Positions 45,586-55,554 are shown, counted from the first letter of the stretch. The stretch is DNA of 64,000 nucleotides from Bacillus sp. FSL H8-0547 (GCA_038002745.1 JBBODD010000001.1:3348001-3412000); one strand, 5' to 3'. Numbers and translations: made by a program. The notes: generated by a model from the letters alone, not told the origin.

Positions 45586-45617
45586 AAAAAAAGACAGCGT
45601 GCCATGCTGTCTTTTTT
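45586..45617 (+). terminator. ketone-body operon terminator
   Basis: AAAAAAGACAGC pairs with GCTGTCTTTTTT across GTGCCAT, directly after bdhA. It separates the operon from its regulator gene. Confidence 0.93.
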
Positions 45618-45715
45618 ATGTGCTGAATCTCTTAATCTATTGATTTTTGTCAATGCGTCCGTGTAAGATGAACATAAAATGTAAACGGTTTATAGAAAGG
45701 AAAGAGGTGGAGAGA

Positions 45716-47140
45716 ATGAAAGGGCTCATGGAAAAGCTTCCTGCAGACTGGATCGAAGAGGTCGTCAACTTAGCAGCTGAATGCATGGTAGTAGTGGATC
45801 ATGAGGGGACAGTTCTTTATCTCAATTCTGCCTATTGTGAGTTCTTACATGTGAATGCGGAAGAATCAATCGGAAAGCCTGTTCAGGATGTGATTGAAAA
45901 CACGAGAATGCAGATTGTGGCCAAAACCGGACAGGCCGAGGTGGCGTCCATTCATCCTATTAAGGGCAGCGAGATGATTGCAAACCGCTATCCCCTATAC
46001 GTAAAAGGAGAGCTCGTTGGCGCTGTGGGAACGGTCATGTTCCGCAATGCACAGGAATGGATCGACTACTCAAAGAAAATCCAGCCAATCATGGAAGAGT
46101 TAAACTATTATAAAAGAAAATTTGAAAAAGAGCTCTTCAGCAAATATCATTTCGGGGATCTTGTGGGAAACAGTCCGAAATTCACGGAAGCAAAGCGGCT
46201 CGCAGAAAGAGTTTCAGACAGTCAGTCAGCCGTGCTCCTCCTTGGAGCGTCCGGAACCGGAAAAGAACTGTTTGCGCACGCCATCCATCAGACAAGCGGC
46301 AGAAAATTTGCCCCTTTCATGAGAGTCAACTGCGCATCCATCCCCGAGCACCTTTTTGAATCGGAAATCTTCGGGTATGAAGAAGGCTCCTTTACCGGTG
46401 CTAAAAGAGGAGGGAAAAAAGGGAAATTTGAGCTCGCGCACGGGGGCACGATTTTTCTCGACGAGATAGGTGACCTTCCCCTGCAGATGCAAAGCAAGCT
46501 GCTTCGCGTACTGCAGGAAAAAGAGATTGAACGCATCGGCGGCAGGGGGCCTGTTCAAATTGATGTCAGGGTCATTGCCGCTACCCACAGGAATCTGGAG
46601 AAGATGGTTTTGGACGGAGAATTCAGAGAGGACCTCTACTACAGGCTGAATGTCATAAAAATTGAGATTCCCTCCCTTGCAGACAGAAAGGAAGACATTG
46701 TTCCAATCTCAAGAGTTCTTTTGAAAAAACTTGAGACGAAATTTCACAGATATGGTCTGGATCTATCTGAAGAAGCGATGCTTGATCTTGAAAGGCATTC
46801 ATGGCCCGGAAACATCCGGGAACTTGAAAACGTGCTCGAACGGGCTGTGAATGTGCTCGACGGACAAATCATCTTCCCTGAACATCTGCCTCTTTATCTT
46901 CAGAAAGAAGAACACAGCCAGAGCATGCCATACACTGCCGGCTTGCCGCTGCAGCCAGTAAACAGAAACACGTTCGAAGGTCCTGTGAAACCGCTAAAGA
47001 GCATTGTAGCTGATGCTGAGAAGGGAGCCATTCTCCATGCTTTATCAGAAGCAAAAGGAAACAAATTGGAGGCGGCAAAGCTTCTTGGCATTGGGAAAAC
47101 AAGCTTTTATGAAAAATGCAGAGAATATGAAATCAGATAA
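45716..47140 (+). CDS. sigma-54-dependent PAS-AAA+ transcriptional activator
   Basis: 474 aa from ATG 45716 (AGAGGTGGAG ahead); an upstream in-frame ATG lies in the promoter. PAS-like sensor (about residues 15-120: AAECMVVVDHEGTVLYLNSA), AAA+ domain with Walker A GASGTGKELFAH, the sigma-54-contact loop EGSFTGAKRGG (a GAFTGA variant), Walker B GGTIFLDEIGDLP, arginine finger zone FREDLYYRLNV, and a Fis-type helix-turn-helix (KLEAAKLLGIGKTSFYEKC). It should activate the -24/-12 promoter at 41.78 kb through the TTCCG-N6-CGGAA sites. A near-cre TGTAAACGGTTTAT (45680-45693) precedes it. Confidence 0.93.
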   Translation: MKGLMEKLPADWIEEVVNLAAECMVVVDHEGTVLYLNSAYCEFLHVNAEESIGKPVQDVIENTRMQIVAKTGQAEVASIHPIKGSEMIANRYPLYVKGELVGAVGTVMFRNAQEWIDYSKKIQPIMEELNYYKRKFEKELFSKYHFGDLVGNSPKFTEAKRLAERVSDSQSAVLLLGASGTGKELFAHAIHQTSGRKFAPFMRVNCASIPEHLFESEIFGYEEGSFTGAKRGGKKGKFELAHGGTIFLDEIGDLPLQMQSKLLRVLQEKEIERIGGRGPVQIDVRVIAATHRNLEKMVLDGEFREDLYYRLNVIKIEIPSLADRKEDIVPISRVLLKKLETKFHRYGLDLSEEAMLDLERHSWPGNIRELENVLERAVNVLDGQIIFPEHLPLYLQKEEHSQSMPYTAGLPLQPVNRNTFEGPVKPLKSIVADAEKGAILHALSEAKGNKLEAAKLLGIGKTSFYEKCREYEIR

Positions 47141-47177
47141 AAAACAGCCTGCAGAAATAGTTTCTGCAGGCTGTTTG
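47141..47177. terminator. bidirectional terminator between activator and ypuA
   Basis: AAACAGCCTGCAGAAA pairs with TTTCTGCAGGCTGTTT around a 3- to 4-nt loop, two bp before the stop of ypuA. Confidence 0.93.
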
Positions 47178-47179
47178 CT

Positions 47180-48061
47180 TCAGGCATTATCTTTATTGCT
47201 GAAAATAGCGATGATCGCATCCCAAAGAGCAATAAAAAACTCTTTCAGTTGATCAAGGAAGTTTTGGCCTTCCTCTGAATCTATGAATTTTGAAATCTTG
47301 TCTTTTGCTTGATCAAGCTGCTGTCCTACTTGATTCCAGTCGATGTTGACGTCTTTCATTTTATTGAACAGGTCTACAAGGCTGTTGATTTCTTCTTCAG
47401 ACAGTGTAATGCCAAGGTCGTTTGCTGATGTTTCAATCAGTTCGCGGAACTCGGCATCTGTCTCTGGAACTCCGTTGTTCGCGATTTCTTCTTTAATTTT
47501 AGCCATGAGTGCACTGGCGTTTTCCTGTCCAACTTTGTCGCCTAGCTCAGCTGTTTTGACAAGTTCTTCGTTCGCCACCTGTTTCACATCTTCCGGAATG
47601 GCCTCATCTGAACTTACTTCATAAGCTTTCAGCAAACCTGTCAAAGCTGCTGTGCCGGATACCTCAAATGGCGCTGAAACCTGGATGGAAGCATCTTTTA
47701 CACCCGCTGTCATCAGGGCGTTCAAATACATTTCATCTGTTACCCAATTGACATTTTTCGTATTAACTTCAAGGCCTGCGCCGCTCTCTTCAATCGTAAT
47801 GGCTGAAGAGGAAATCGCTCTCGTCCCAATTTGCGCCTTCGGAATATAGTTTCCGAGATATTTATGTTCTTCTTCGTTTGTCACTTCTATGACTTGAGCA
47901 CTGTCATCCGCTCCCATTTCAGAAAGCATGGAATCCTTCTGTGCTTCTGTTAAGTTCTTTCCAAGTGTAATAATTTTGTCTCCGGGTGCTGCATCGGCAA
48001 GTCCCATTGACGGAAAAGCAAGCAGTGCCAGTGAGAATGCAGTAATCATTATCTTTTTCAA
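47180..48061 (-). CDS. ypuA: YpuA, DUF1002 secreted protein
   Basis: 293 aa, TTG start at 48061, 6 nt past AAGGAGGTC; a longer reading to 48097 is not supported. Signal peptide ([20 protein letters not shown], cleaved near ADA). DUF1002 body: [20 protein letters not shown] with a long alpha-helical C-terminal part. Same place as B. subtilis ypuA by ppiB. Function unknown; an extracytoplasmic role is all that can be said. Confidence 0.9.
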   Translation of the reverse strand: MKKIMITAFSLALLAFPSMGLADAAPGDKIITLGKNLTEAQKDSMLSEMGADDSAQVIEVTNEEEHKYLGNYIPKAQIGTRAISSSAITIEESGAGLEVNTKNVNWVTDEMYLNALMTAGVKDASIQVSAPFEVSGTAALTGLLKAYEVSSDEAIPEDVKQVANEELVKTAELGDKVGQENASALMAKIKEEIANNGVPETDAEFRELIETSANDLGITLSEEEINSLVDLFNKMKDVNIDWNQVGQQLDQAKDKISKFIDSEEGQNFLDQLKEFFIALWDAIIAIFSNKDNA

Positions 48062-48233
48062 AAAAAAGACCTCCTTCTTTATGACAGCAATCTTCATTAT
48101 AATCTGTTTATCGGTTTGGCGACAGGTTTTTTCAGGAAAACAGCGAACTGTTTGGCTTTATGAAACGTTATATAGTAGAATGAATAACGTTCAGTCTATT
48201 AGACGAAAAAAAGATGCAGGAGGTTTCATACAT

Positions 48234-48668
48234 ATGAAAAAAGGTCAAATCACAATGGAAAACGGCGATCAAATGGTGATCGAATTTTATCCTGAAGCAG
48301 CACCTAAAACAGTAGAAAACTTTGAAAAGCTTGCTAAAGAAGGCTTCTACAACGGCGTAACATTCCACCGCGTTATCCCTGGCTTCGTTGCACAAGGCGG
48401 AGATCCAACTGGAACTGGCGCAGGCGGCCCTGGCTACTCAATCAAATGTGAAACAGCAGGAAACCCTCACAAGCACGTTGCCGGAGCTCTTTCAATGGCG
48501 CATGCAGGAAAAGACACAGGCGGAAGCCAATTCTTCATCGTTCACGAGCCTCAGCCTCATTTGAACGGCGTCCATACTGTATTCGGACAAGTTGTTGAAG
48601 GACTAGACAACGTCTACAAAATCAAACAGGGCGATGCAATGAAAGAAGTTAAAGTCTGGGAAGAATAA
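48234..48668 (+). CDS. ppiB: peptidyl-prolyl cis-trans isomerase B (cyclophilin)
   Basis: 144 aa from ATG 48234 behind CAGGAGG; the open frame further upstream runs through the divergent ypuA gene. Cyclophilin core: [20 protein letters not shown] with catalytic Arg, [19 protein letters not shown], and [15 protein letters not shown]. Cytoplasmic, no signal peptide. Terminator follows. Confidence 0.96.
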   Translation: MKKGQITMENGDQMVIEFYPEAAPKTVENFEKLAKEGFYNGVTFHRVIPGFVAQGGDPTGTGAGGPGYSIKCETAGNPHKHVAGALSMAHAGKDTGGSQFFIVHEPQPHLNGVHTVFGQVVEGLDNVYKIKQGDAMKEVKVWEE

Positions 48669-48676
48669 GATAGATG

Positions 48677-48708
48677 GAAAGCTGTCCTTATAGGGGCGGC
48701 TTTTTTTG
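48677..48708 (+). terminator. ppiB terminator
   Basis: AAAGCTGTCC pairs, with wobble, with GGGGCGGCTTTT around TTATA, then a T-run. Confidence 0.75.
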
Positions 48709-48780
48709 TGCGAAAATTTGATTTTCGTAATTTGCCGGAATCTGCCTCCTGTAATACGATTTTGAAAAGGAGGAATGCAT

Positions 48781-49698
48781 GTGAAAGATCTGCGAGAATC
48801 AAAAGAACTGCTAATGTACCGGAAGCTGAATGCCCGAAAGGCTTTGGATGCAGAAGAAGCAGCCCATTATCTTAACCTTGAAAAAGGATTTGATGGGGAG
48901 AAGGAGTTCGAGGTGTGGCTTAAACTTCATCAAGGGAACGGAATCATTCTGAGTGATCTGCTGCTTGAAACCAATCAAACAACTTATCAGGTTGATTCTT
49001 TGTACATCTCGCCGCAAAAAATCTATTTGTTTGAAGTAAAGAACTTAGAAGGAGATTACCACCTGGACAAAGATAAGTGGCTCTCTCCGGCTAAAAAAGA
49101 AGTCAAAAACCCCTTGCTGCAGCTGAGCAGAAACGAAACTCTGTTTCGAATCCTGCTGCAGGAACACCACTTTCAGCTACCCGTAGAAGCCATCCTGGTT
49201 TTTATCAATCCCCGTTTTCATCTCTATCAAGCATCATCCTCACACCCCATCGTTTTCCATTCCCAGCTGGACCGATTTGCAAAAACACTAAAAAAGAATT
49301 GTGTCTCCCCTCTAAAAGCCATTCACTCGAAGCTTGCGGAGAAGCTTTTGACACTTCATCAGGAGGATTCCCGTTTTGCGCGGCTGCCTGAGTATGGGTA
49401 TGACGAGCTTGAGAAGGGGGTGGGGTGCGGGTTTTGCGGGTCAATCTACTCTACTTTCCAAAACTCCAAGTTTCATTGCTCCAATTGTGAATTCGCGGAA
49501 TCTCATTTTCCAGCCATCCTGCGTGCGATAGAAGAATTTCAGTTTCTCTTTCCTGAAAGAAAGCTTACTGTTGAGCAGGTTTGGGAATGGTGTCATTTGG
49601 TAAAATCGAAAAAGACCATCAGGAAGATCTTAAACAATCATTTTTTACAGACAGGTAATGGCAGAGCAATTCATTATGTGCCACGTGAAAAAGTGTAA
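48781..49698 (+). CDS. NERD-domain (nuclease-related) protein with zinc ribbon
   Basis: 305 aa; GTG 48781 lies 7 nt past AGGAGG, while ATG 48775 nearly touches it. NERD domain about residues 35-150: EKGFDGEKEFEVWL, then YQVDSLYISPQKIYLFEVKN, which carries the D...E-x-K catalytic pattern of restriction-endonuclease-like folds. A C-terminal CGFCGS...CSNC ribbon (about residues 216-238) and a helix-turn-helix-like tail follow. NERD proteins are linked with DNA processing but mostly uncharacterised. Lone gene between ppiB and array D. Confidence 0.85.
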   Translation: MKDLRESKELLMYRKLNARKALDAEEAAHYLNLEKGFDGEKEFEVWLKLHQGNGIILSDLLLETNQTTYQVDSLYISPQKIYLFEVKNLEGDYHLDKDKWLSPAKKEVKNPLLQLSRNETLFRILLQEHHFQLPVEAILVFINPRFHLYQASSSHPIVFHSQLDRFAKTLKKNCVSPLKAIHSKLAEKLLTLHQEDSRFARLPEYGYDELEKGVGCGFCGSIYSTFQNSKFHCSNCEFAESHFPAILRAIEEFQFLFPERKLTVEQVWEWCHLVKSKKTIRKILNNHFLQTGNGRAIHYVPREKV

Positions 49699-49717
49699 AT
49701 TTAGTTAAATCCTCCTC

Positions 49718-50285
49718 CGCAAAGCGGAAAAAACAGGTGAGCTGGGTAAGCAAAGGGAGGAATCTTACCCAGCAAAGAGGAAAAAGCGGGCGAGCTGGGT
49801 AAGCAAAGGGAGGAATCTTACCCAGCAAAGCGGAAAAAACGGGTCAACTGGGTAATCAAAGGGAAGAATCTTACCCCGCAAAGAGAAAAAAGCGGGCGAG
49901 CTGGGTAAGCAAAGGGAGGAATCTTACCCAGCAAAGCGGAAAAAACGGGTGAGCTGGGTAATCAAAGGGAAGAATCTTACCCCGCAAAGAGAAAAAAGCG
50001 GGCGAGCAGGGTAAGCAAAGGGAGGAATCTTACCCAGCAAAGCGGAAAAAACGGGTAAGCAGGGTAAGCAAAGGGAGGAATCTTACCCAGCAAAGCGAAA
50101 AAAACGGGTAAGCAGGGTAAGCAAAGAGAGGAATCTTACCCAGCAAAGCGGAAAAAACGGGTCAACTGGGTAAGCAAAGGGAGGAATCTTACCCCGCAAA
50201 GCGGAAAAAACGGGTGAGCAGGGTAAGCAAAGGGAGGAATCTTACCCAGCAAAGCGGAAAAAACGGGTGAGCAGGGTAAGTAAAC
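49718..50285. repeat. array D: eleven-unit 53-bp palindromic tandem repeat
   Basis: GGGTAA occurs at 49744, 49797, 49850 (variant), 49903, 49956, 50009, 50062, 50115, 50168, 50221 and 50274, every step 53 bp. GGGTAAG pairs with CTTACCC across about 13 nt (CAAAGGGAGGAAT), and the spacer AGCAAAGCGGAAAAAACGGG is purine-rich. Units are nearly identical, pointing to recent homogenisation. Between the array and the FMN riboswitch (50286-50429) I see only AT-rich sequence that should hold the rib promoter. Confidence 0.95.
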
Positions 50286-50429
50286 GCATAAAACGTACTC
50301 TCAAAAAACCAGTATCCTTTTCTAAGCTGAAAATTCAATCTCCAATCAGAAAACCCCGGAATTAAATCGTTGCAATCTTCCGCATATCCGGATAAGATGA
50401 TAGAAAGGAACAATTTCATACTCATTGTT

Positions 50430-50572
50430 TTCCTTCGGGGCAGGGTGAAATTCCCAACCGGCGGTGATAAAGCAGATGCTTTTCAGTCCGTGACCCGGCT
50501 GCACATGGTGCAGGCGGTGGATCCAGTGAAATTCTGGAGCCGACAGTATAGTCTGGATGGGAGAAGGAACAC
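50430..50572 (+). ncRNA. FMN riboswitch (RFN element)
   Basis: TTCGGGGCAGGGTGAAATTC and CCAACCGGCGGT open the conserved FMN aptamer, with the later conserved blocks CCCGGCTGC, GGTGGATCCAGTGAAATTCT and GGATGGGAGAAGGA in order. FMN binding should favour the terminator at 50659 and switch off ribD-ribT. Confidence 0.97.
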
Positions 50573-50658
50573 AGTGTTGACGTGCGGGTATTATTTTTCT
50601 GAAAAAACAGAGGAATGGTACTCTTGTTTGGCATGCGAATGTGACCAATAATCCCTGA

Positions 50659-50692
50659 CAAGCCCCCAGGTATCAAACCTGCGGGCTTTTTT
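50659..50692 (+). terminator. riboswitch expression-platform terminator
   Basis: AAGCCC..AGGT pairs with ACCT..GGGCTTTTTT around ATCAA. Lies between the FMN aptamer and ribD. Confidence 0.92.
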
Positions 50693-50719
50693 GCATTCTA
50701 AAAGAAAGGGGATATGGTT

Positions 50720-51805
50720 TTGGAAGATCGCGAGTATATGATGACGGCTCTTCGCCTGGCAGAACAGGGAATCGGGCAGACGTCGCCCAATCCTCATGTT
50801 GGTGCGGCTGTGGTGAAAGACGGCAGGATTGTCGGTCTTGGTGCACATCTTAAAGCGGGTGAGCCGCACGCGGAAGTTCATGCGATCAGGATGGCGGGTG
50901 CTGAGGCTGAAGGGTCGACTGTTTATGTCACGCTTGAGCCCTGCAGTCATCACGGGAAGACTCCGCCATGTGCGGATCTGCTTATTCAGTCCAAAGTGAA
51001 AAGAGTGGTTGTGGCTGTTGAAGACCCGAATCCCGCAGTTGCCGGCAGAGGAATAAGGAAACTCCGTGATGCCGGAATTGAAGTGGAGCTTGGCGTCTTG
51101 AAAGAAGAAGCTGAAGAGCTGAACAAAATATTTTTCCATTATATTCAAAATAAACGTCCGTTTGTTACGCTGAAGTGGGCTGGGAGTCTTGACGGCAAAA
51201 CAGCCACTGTAACGGGAGAGAGCAAATGGATCACCGGGGAAGAGGCAAGGAAAGATGTCCACTCCTACAGAGATAGGCATGATGCCATCCTTACCGGTAT
51301 TGAAACAGTTATAAAAGATAATCCGTCTTTAACATGCAGGACGGAACATGCTAAAAAGCAGCCTGTCCGAATTGTGCTTGATACGCATCTGAGAATTCCG
51401 GAAACAGCCGCCGTGCTGAATGACGGTCTTGCGGAAACGTGGCTGATCGCCGGCAGCGGTGCATCTGCTGAAAAGATAAGCCTGCTTGAAAAGAAAGCCA
51501 AAGTGATAAAAATGAACACGCCGTCCATAAGAATTGAGGAATTGCTGCAGACCCTCGGTGAGATGGGAGTGACGTCATTATTTGTTGAAGGCGGCGCAAC
51601 GGTACATGGAAGTTTTATTGAAAGCGGCATGTTCAATGAAGTCATCAGCTATACGGCTCCCGTTCTGATTGGAGGGGAAGGTGCCCCGTCTCTTGCAGGA
51701 GGAACAGGGATTAAGGAAATTAATAAAGCGGTCCGACTGAAAATTCAGTCAGCTGAGCTGATTGGAGAAGATTTGAAGCTTGTCTGCGTGAAAAAGGAGG
51801 GGTAA
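50720..51805 (+). CDS. ribD: bifunctional riboflavin deaminase/reductase RibD
   Basis: 361 aa from TTG 50720, 8 nt past AAAGGGG and equal to the B. subtilis length; ATG 50714 is only 2 nt from the site. Deaminase domain (about 1-145): zinc ligands in EPHAEVHAIRM and LEPCSHHGKTPPCADL. Reductase domain after: TLKWAGSLDGKTATVTGESK (quoted key SLDGKTA) and TSLFVEGGATVHGSFIE. Catalyses two steps from the GTP-derived pyrimidine. First gene of the rib operon. Confidence 0.95.
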   Translation: MEDREYMMTALRLAEQGIGQTSPNPHVGAAVVKDGRIVGLGAHLKAGEPHAEVHAIRMAGAEAEGSTVYVTLEPCSHHGKTPPCADLLIQSKVKRVVVAVEDPNPAVAGRGIRKLRDAGIEVELGVLKEEAEELNKIFFHYIQNKRPFVTLKWAGSLDGKTATVTGESKWITGEEARKDVHSYRDRHDAILTGIETVIKDNPSLTCRTEHAKKQPVRIVLDTHLRIPETAAVLNDGLAETWLIAGSGASAEKISLLEKKAKVIKMNTPSIRIEELLQTLGEMGVTSLFVEGGATVHGSFIESGMFNEVISYTAPVLIGGEGAPSLAGGTGIKEINKAVRLKIQSAELIGEDLKLVCVKKEG

Positions 51806-51811
51806 AGCGAA

Positions 51812-52453
51812 ATGTTTACAGGAATTATTGAAGAAATCGGCACGATCGGCAGCATGAGCGGAAGCGATAAAGCCATTGAAATGACCATACATGCATCAAA
51901 AGTTTTGGAAGATGTGAGGCTTGGGGACAGTATATCAGTGAACGGCGTGTGCCTGACGGTAACAAAGTTCACATTCACCTCCTTTACAGTGGATGTAATG
52001 CCTGAAACCGTGAAAGCTACCTCGCTGAATGCCCTGAAACAGGGATCAAACGTAAATCTTGAGCGGGCGATGGCGGCAGGAGGAAGGTTCGGCGGGCATT
52101 TTGTCACCGGACATGTGGATGGAACAGGTACGATTATCCGCAAACGGCCGTCTGCAAATGCGGTTTATTACGATATAAAAACGAGCAGGGACCTGACTTC
52201 ATCACTTGTGATGAAAGGCTCAATCGCCATTGATGGAATCAGCCTGACGATTTTCGGCCTTGAGAATGAACAAGTAACTGTGTCCATCATCCCGCATACT
52301 CTCTCTGAAACCGTTCTTGGAGGCAAAGAGGCAGGGGACGTTGTTAACATCGAATGTGACATGCTCGGCAAGTATGTGAAGAAATTCATCGATCAGTCAC
52401 AGGGATCTTCATCGATTACACCTGATTTTTTAAAAGAAAACGGATTTTACTAG
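51812..52453 (+). CDS. ribE: riboflavin synthase alpha chain
   Basis: 213 aa behind AAAAGGAGGGG. Two lumazine-binding repeats: MFTGIIEEIG...VNGVCLTV in the first and FGGHFVTGHVDGTGTI...IDGISLTI in the second. Dismutates two 6,7-dimethyl-8-ribityllumazine into riboflavin. Six bp after ribD. Confidence 0.96.
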   Translation: MFTGIIEEIGTIGSMSGSDKAIEMTIHASKVLEDVRLGDSISVNGVCLTVTKFTFTSFTVDVMPETVKATSLNALKQGSNVNLERAMAAGGRFGGHFVTGHVDGTGTIIRKRPSANAVYYDIKTSRDLTSSLVMKGSIAIDGISLTIFGLENEQVTVSIIPHTLSETVLGGKEAGDVVNIECDMLGKYVKKFIDQSQGSSSITPDFLKENGFY

Positions 52454-52468
52454 AATGGAGGATACACC

Positions 52469-53665
52469 ATGGCATTTCATTCCATAAGTGAGGCAATTGA
52501 GGATTTGAAAAACGGCAGGGTTGTGATTGTCGTAGATGATGAAGACCGTGAAAACGAAGGCGATTTTGTAGCCCTTGCAGACCATGCTACTCCTGAAGTG
52601 ATCAATTTCATGATTAAACACGGCAGAGGACTTGTCTGTGTGCCGCTGTCAGCAGAATACGCGGAAAAGTTTCAGTTTCATCCGATGGTCAGCGACAATA
52701 CGGACCCGCATGGAACGGCGTTTACAGTGAGTATTGACTATAAAACCACTAAAACAGGGATAAGCGCTTCTGAACGATCAGATACGATAAAAGCGATTTT
52801 AAATGAAGATGCCGTTCCATCCGACTTTAAACGTCCGGGTCATATTTTTCCGCTTGTAGCGAAGCAGGGAGGCGTGCTGAGACGGGCAGGACATACAGAA
52901 GCTGCTGTTGATCTTGCGAGGCTCTCTGGTGCAAGCCCGGCAGGCGTCATCTGTGAAATTATTAAAGAAGACGGAGAAATGGCACGGGTTCCGGATTTAA
53001 TGGAAATTGCCGAGCACCACGGTTTAAAAATGATCACCATTAAAGATTTGATTCACTACCGCAATGTGTCTGATGCTCTTGTAAAAAGAGAAGCGGATAT
53101 TAAGCTTCCAACTGAGTTCGGCATGTTCAGAGCGGTCGGATATTCAAACGTTCTTGACGGCAAAGAGCATATCGCTCTTGTAAAAGGAGAAATTTCTCCT
53201 GATCAGCCAACTCTTGTGCGCGTCCATTCAGAATGTCTGACAGGTGATGTGTTCGGGTCAAACCGCTGCGACTGCGGACCCCAGCTCCATGCAGCGCTTG
53301 CCCAGATTGAAGAAGCCGGAAGCGGGATTCTTTTATATATGAGACAGGAAGGCAGAGGAATCGGTCTTTTAAATAAGATGAAAGCCTATGCCCTTCAGGA
53401 AGAAGGCTATGATACAGTCGAAGCCAATCATAAGCTTGGATTTGCCGATGATCTGAGGGATTACGGAATTGGTGCCCAGATTTTAAAAGATCTTGGCGTG
53501 GCAGAGATGAAGCTTCTGACGAACAATCCGAGAAAAATCGCAGGGCTTGAAGGGTACGGACTGACAGTTGTGGACCGTATACCGATTCAAATGCCTTCTA
53601 AAGAAGAAAATGAAGGCTATATGCAAACGAAAAAAGGAAAGCTTGGACATTTACTTAACCTATAA
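52469..53665 (+). CDS. ribBA: bifunctional DHBP synthase / GTP cyclohydrolase II RibBA
   Basis: 398 aa, AATGGAGGATAC before ATG. N-terminal DHBP synthase (about 1-200): [17 protein letters not shown] and [15 protein letters not shown]-terminal GTP cyclohydrolase [22 protein letters not shown] with the zinc cysteines, and [12 protein letters not shown]. Supplies both riboflavin precursors. Confidence 0.96.
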   Translation: MAFHSISEAIEDLKNGRVVIVVDDEDRENEGDFVALADHATPEVINFMIKHGRGLVCVPLSAEYAEKFQFHPMVSDNTDPHGTAFTVSIDYKTTKTGISASERSDTIKAILNEDAVPSDFKRPGHIFPLVAKQGGVLRRAGHTEAAVDLARLSGASPAGVICEIIKEDGEMARVPDLMEIAEHHGLKMITIKDLIHYRNVSDALVKREADIKLPTEFGMFRAVGYSNVLDGKEHIALVKGEISPDQPTLVRVHSECLTGDVFGSNRCDCGPQLHAALAQIEEAGSGILLYMRQEGRGIGLLNKMKAYALQEEGYDTVEANHKLGFADDLRDYGIGAQILKDLGVAEMKLLTNNPRKIAGLEGYGLTVVDRIPIQMPSKEENEGYMQTKKGKLGHLLNL

Positions 53666-53682
53666 TATTGGAGGAAACAGTC

Positions 53683-54147
53683 ATGAAAACATACGAAGGT
53701 AATTTAGTCGGATCAGGATTAAAAGTAGCGGTTATCGTAGGGAGATTTAATGAATTCATTACAAGCAAGCTTTTGAGCGGGGCAACAGACGCACTGAAGC
53801 GCCACGGCGTAGAGGAAGAGAACGTTGAAATCGCATGGGTGCCTGGCGCATTTGAAATTCCGCTGGTTGCCAAAAAAATGGCCGCTTCAAACAAATATGA
53901 TGCAGTGATCACACTTGGAACGGTCATAAGAGGATCTACGACTCATTATGACTATGTCTGCAATGAGGCGGCTAAAGGAGTGTCGCAGGCATCCATGTCG
54001 ACAGGCGTTCCAGTGATTTTCGGTGTCCTGACGACTGAATCGATTGAACAGGCGATTGAGCGTGCCGGCACAAAAGCTGGGAATAAAGGCTATGAAGCAG
54101 CTGTTGCGGCCATCGAAATGGCGAATTTAATGCGCACATTGGATTAA
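53683..54147 (+). CDS. ribH: 6,7-dimethyl-8-ribityllumazine synthase
   Basis: 154 aa from ATG 53683 with TTGGAGGAAAC ahead; a TTG at 53668 in frame overlaps that site. Motifs [24 protein letters not shown] and the active His in [15 protein letters not shown]. Forms the icosahedral shell around RibE in bacilli. Confidence 0.96.
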   Translation: MKTYEGNLVGSGLKVAVIVGRFNEFITSKLLSGATDALKRHGVEEENVEIAWVPGAFEIPLVAKKMAASNKYDAVITLGTVIRGSTTHYDYVCNEAAKGVSQASMSTGVPVIFGVLTTESIEQAIERAGTKAGNKGYEAAVAAIEMANLMRTLD

Positions 54148-54326
54148 TTTCGCTGAAAAGTGTTTAAAAAGCCCGGAAAACTGTTTATAATGTTCTGAGA
54201 GTGATTCTTGCCTGATTCGGGATCTGCTTAGGTGAACGGAAGAAACATGGACCGAACATCAGTCTGATGACAGGCTTTCATTTTTTGTTTTTGCTTTCTC
54301 TAATCGGAAGGTTATTTCGTTAATGA

Positions 54327-54692
<366 letters not shown>

Positions 54693-54742
54693 CTGCAGAC
54701 TTTCAGGACGTTGGGCAGGGACAGTATTAGTACCTGCTTTTA

Positions 54743-54780
54743 AAAAAACAGATGAAGCATATGCTTCATCTGTTTTTTTT
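54743..54780. terminator. bidirectional terminator, rib operon/ypuF
   Basis: AAAACAGATGAAGCAT is a self-complementary 16+16 hairpin with ATGCTTCATCTGTTTT and long flanking A and T runs. The distal arm overlaps the 3' end of ypuF on the other strand, encoding its LLLKKKNR tail. Confidence 0.95.
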
Positions 54781-55287
54781 CTTTAGCAGAAGACTTCTGT
54801 TCCGTTCTGCAATAACATCCGATCTGTCCCTCGTGGAATGTCTGTGAACGAGGGAGGCATCGGTAAGATTGCTTGGGTTTCCCCACGTCATGCCGTTTTC
54901 TTTACAGTGTGACTTCGCCTGCTTCAGAAGCTCTTCATCAGAAACCGGAAGACTGATGCTTTCATATGGCCGCTTTTGTTCGATTGCGAGAGATGTTTTT
55001 CTCATCAGCTCAAGAAGAGATTCGGGGTGCAGACCGAGTGAAGCAACCGCATCTTTTTCCTGCGAACAAATGGAAATGGCATTTTTAATCATCCGCTCTG
55101 CCCCGTTCCAGTTTTCCCTTCTGTAATGATAAAGCCCGACCGCAAGCTGAATGAGTCCGACCCAGTATGCCTTGCGCTTTCCGGGAGGATCTTCCTTCCA
55201 GTGTTCTTCAAGCACTTCATGGCATTCAAAATAGTCGCGGTCTCCGTGGAAGTGAACTAAATAATCTAAATAGGCTTCAGGATACAG
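54766..55287 (-). CDS. ypuF: YpuF, DUF309 protein with apparent CTG start
   Basis: 173 aa when read from CTG 55287: (L)YPEAYLDYLVHFHGDRDYF then ECHEVLEEHWKEDPPGKRK. The HGDRDYFECHEVLEEHW core is the DUF309 hallmark and needs this N-terminus. The first ordinary start (GTG 55215) falls inside the motif, and an in-frame TGA lies three codons upstream of the CTG. GAGGGTGAT sits 5 nt before the CTG, so initiation there is credible. Helical, function unknown; same place as B. subtilis ypuF, whose length is about the same. A sequencing or real ATG-to-CTG change is the alternative. Confidence 0.8.
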   Translation of the reverse strand: MYPEAYLDYLVHFHGDRDYFECHEVLEEHWKEDPPGKRKAYWVGLIQLAVGLYHYRRENWNGAERMIKNAISICSQEKDAVASLGLHPESLLELMRKTSLAIEQKRPYESISLPVSDEELLKQAKSHCKENGMTWGNPSNLTDASLVHRHSTRDRSDVIAERNRSLLLKKKNR

Positions 55288-55365
55288 ATAACATCACCCT
55301 CACATCAGAAAATATGTATCTTCAGTTTAGCATAAAGGGGCATCTTCCATGAAGAAATGAAACAC

Positions 55366-55392
55366 AAAAGGTGCTCATTAGCCTGAGCACCA
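55366..55392 (-). terminator. terminator of the YjcZ-type gene
   Basis: GGTGCTC pairs with GAGCACC; on the minus strand TTTTGTGTTT follows. Confidence 0.75.
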
Positions 55393-55420
55393 GAATGTTG
55401 CGGTCTTTAATAGGCGCTGA

Positions 55421-55516
55421 TTAGTACAGCCAAGCAGCTCCAACGATAATTAACAAAATGAACAATACAACGATCAGCGCAAATCCAGAACCGTAGCCAA
55501 AACCTTTATCTCCCAT
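55421..55516 (-). CDS. YjcZ-family sporulation protein, 31 aa
   Basis: MGDKGFGYGSGFALIVVLFI followed by LLIIVGAAWLY: a Gly-rich N-terminus and one membrane helix. This is the YjcZ/sporulation small-protein family (GYGSGFALIVVLFILLIIVG core), found in coats and membranes of spores. TAAGGAGGAATTAG precedes ATG 55516, and a sigma-K-like promoter lies 39 bp upstream. Below ordinary ORF cut-offs but unmistakable. Confidence 0.92.
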   Translation of the reverse strand: MGDKGFGYGSGFALIVVLFILLIIVGAAWLY

Positions 55517-55554
55517 TACTAATTCCTCCTTAAGAACTTTCGAATTTACATTGG

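Noticed and set aside
46390-46420. defective sigma-54 contact loop in the activator (GSFTGA for GAFTGA)
   Set aside because: GSFTGA is a common functional variant, and all other AAA+ motifs are intact.
50591-51280. 229-aa ORF antisense to ribD
   Set aside because: Runs through the riboswitch terminator and ribD; shadow frame.
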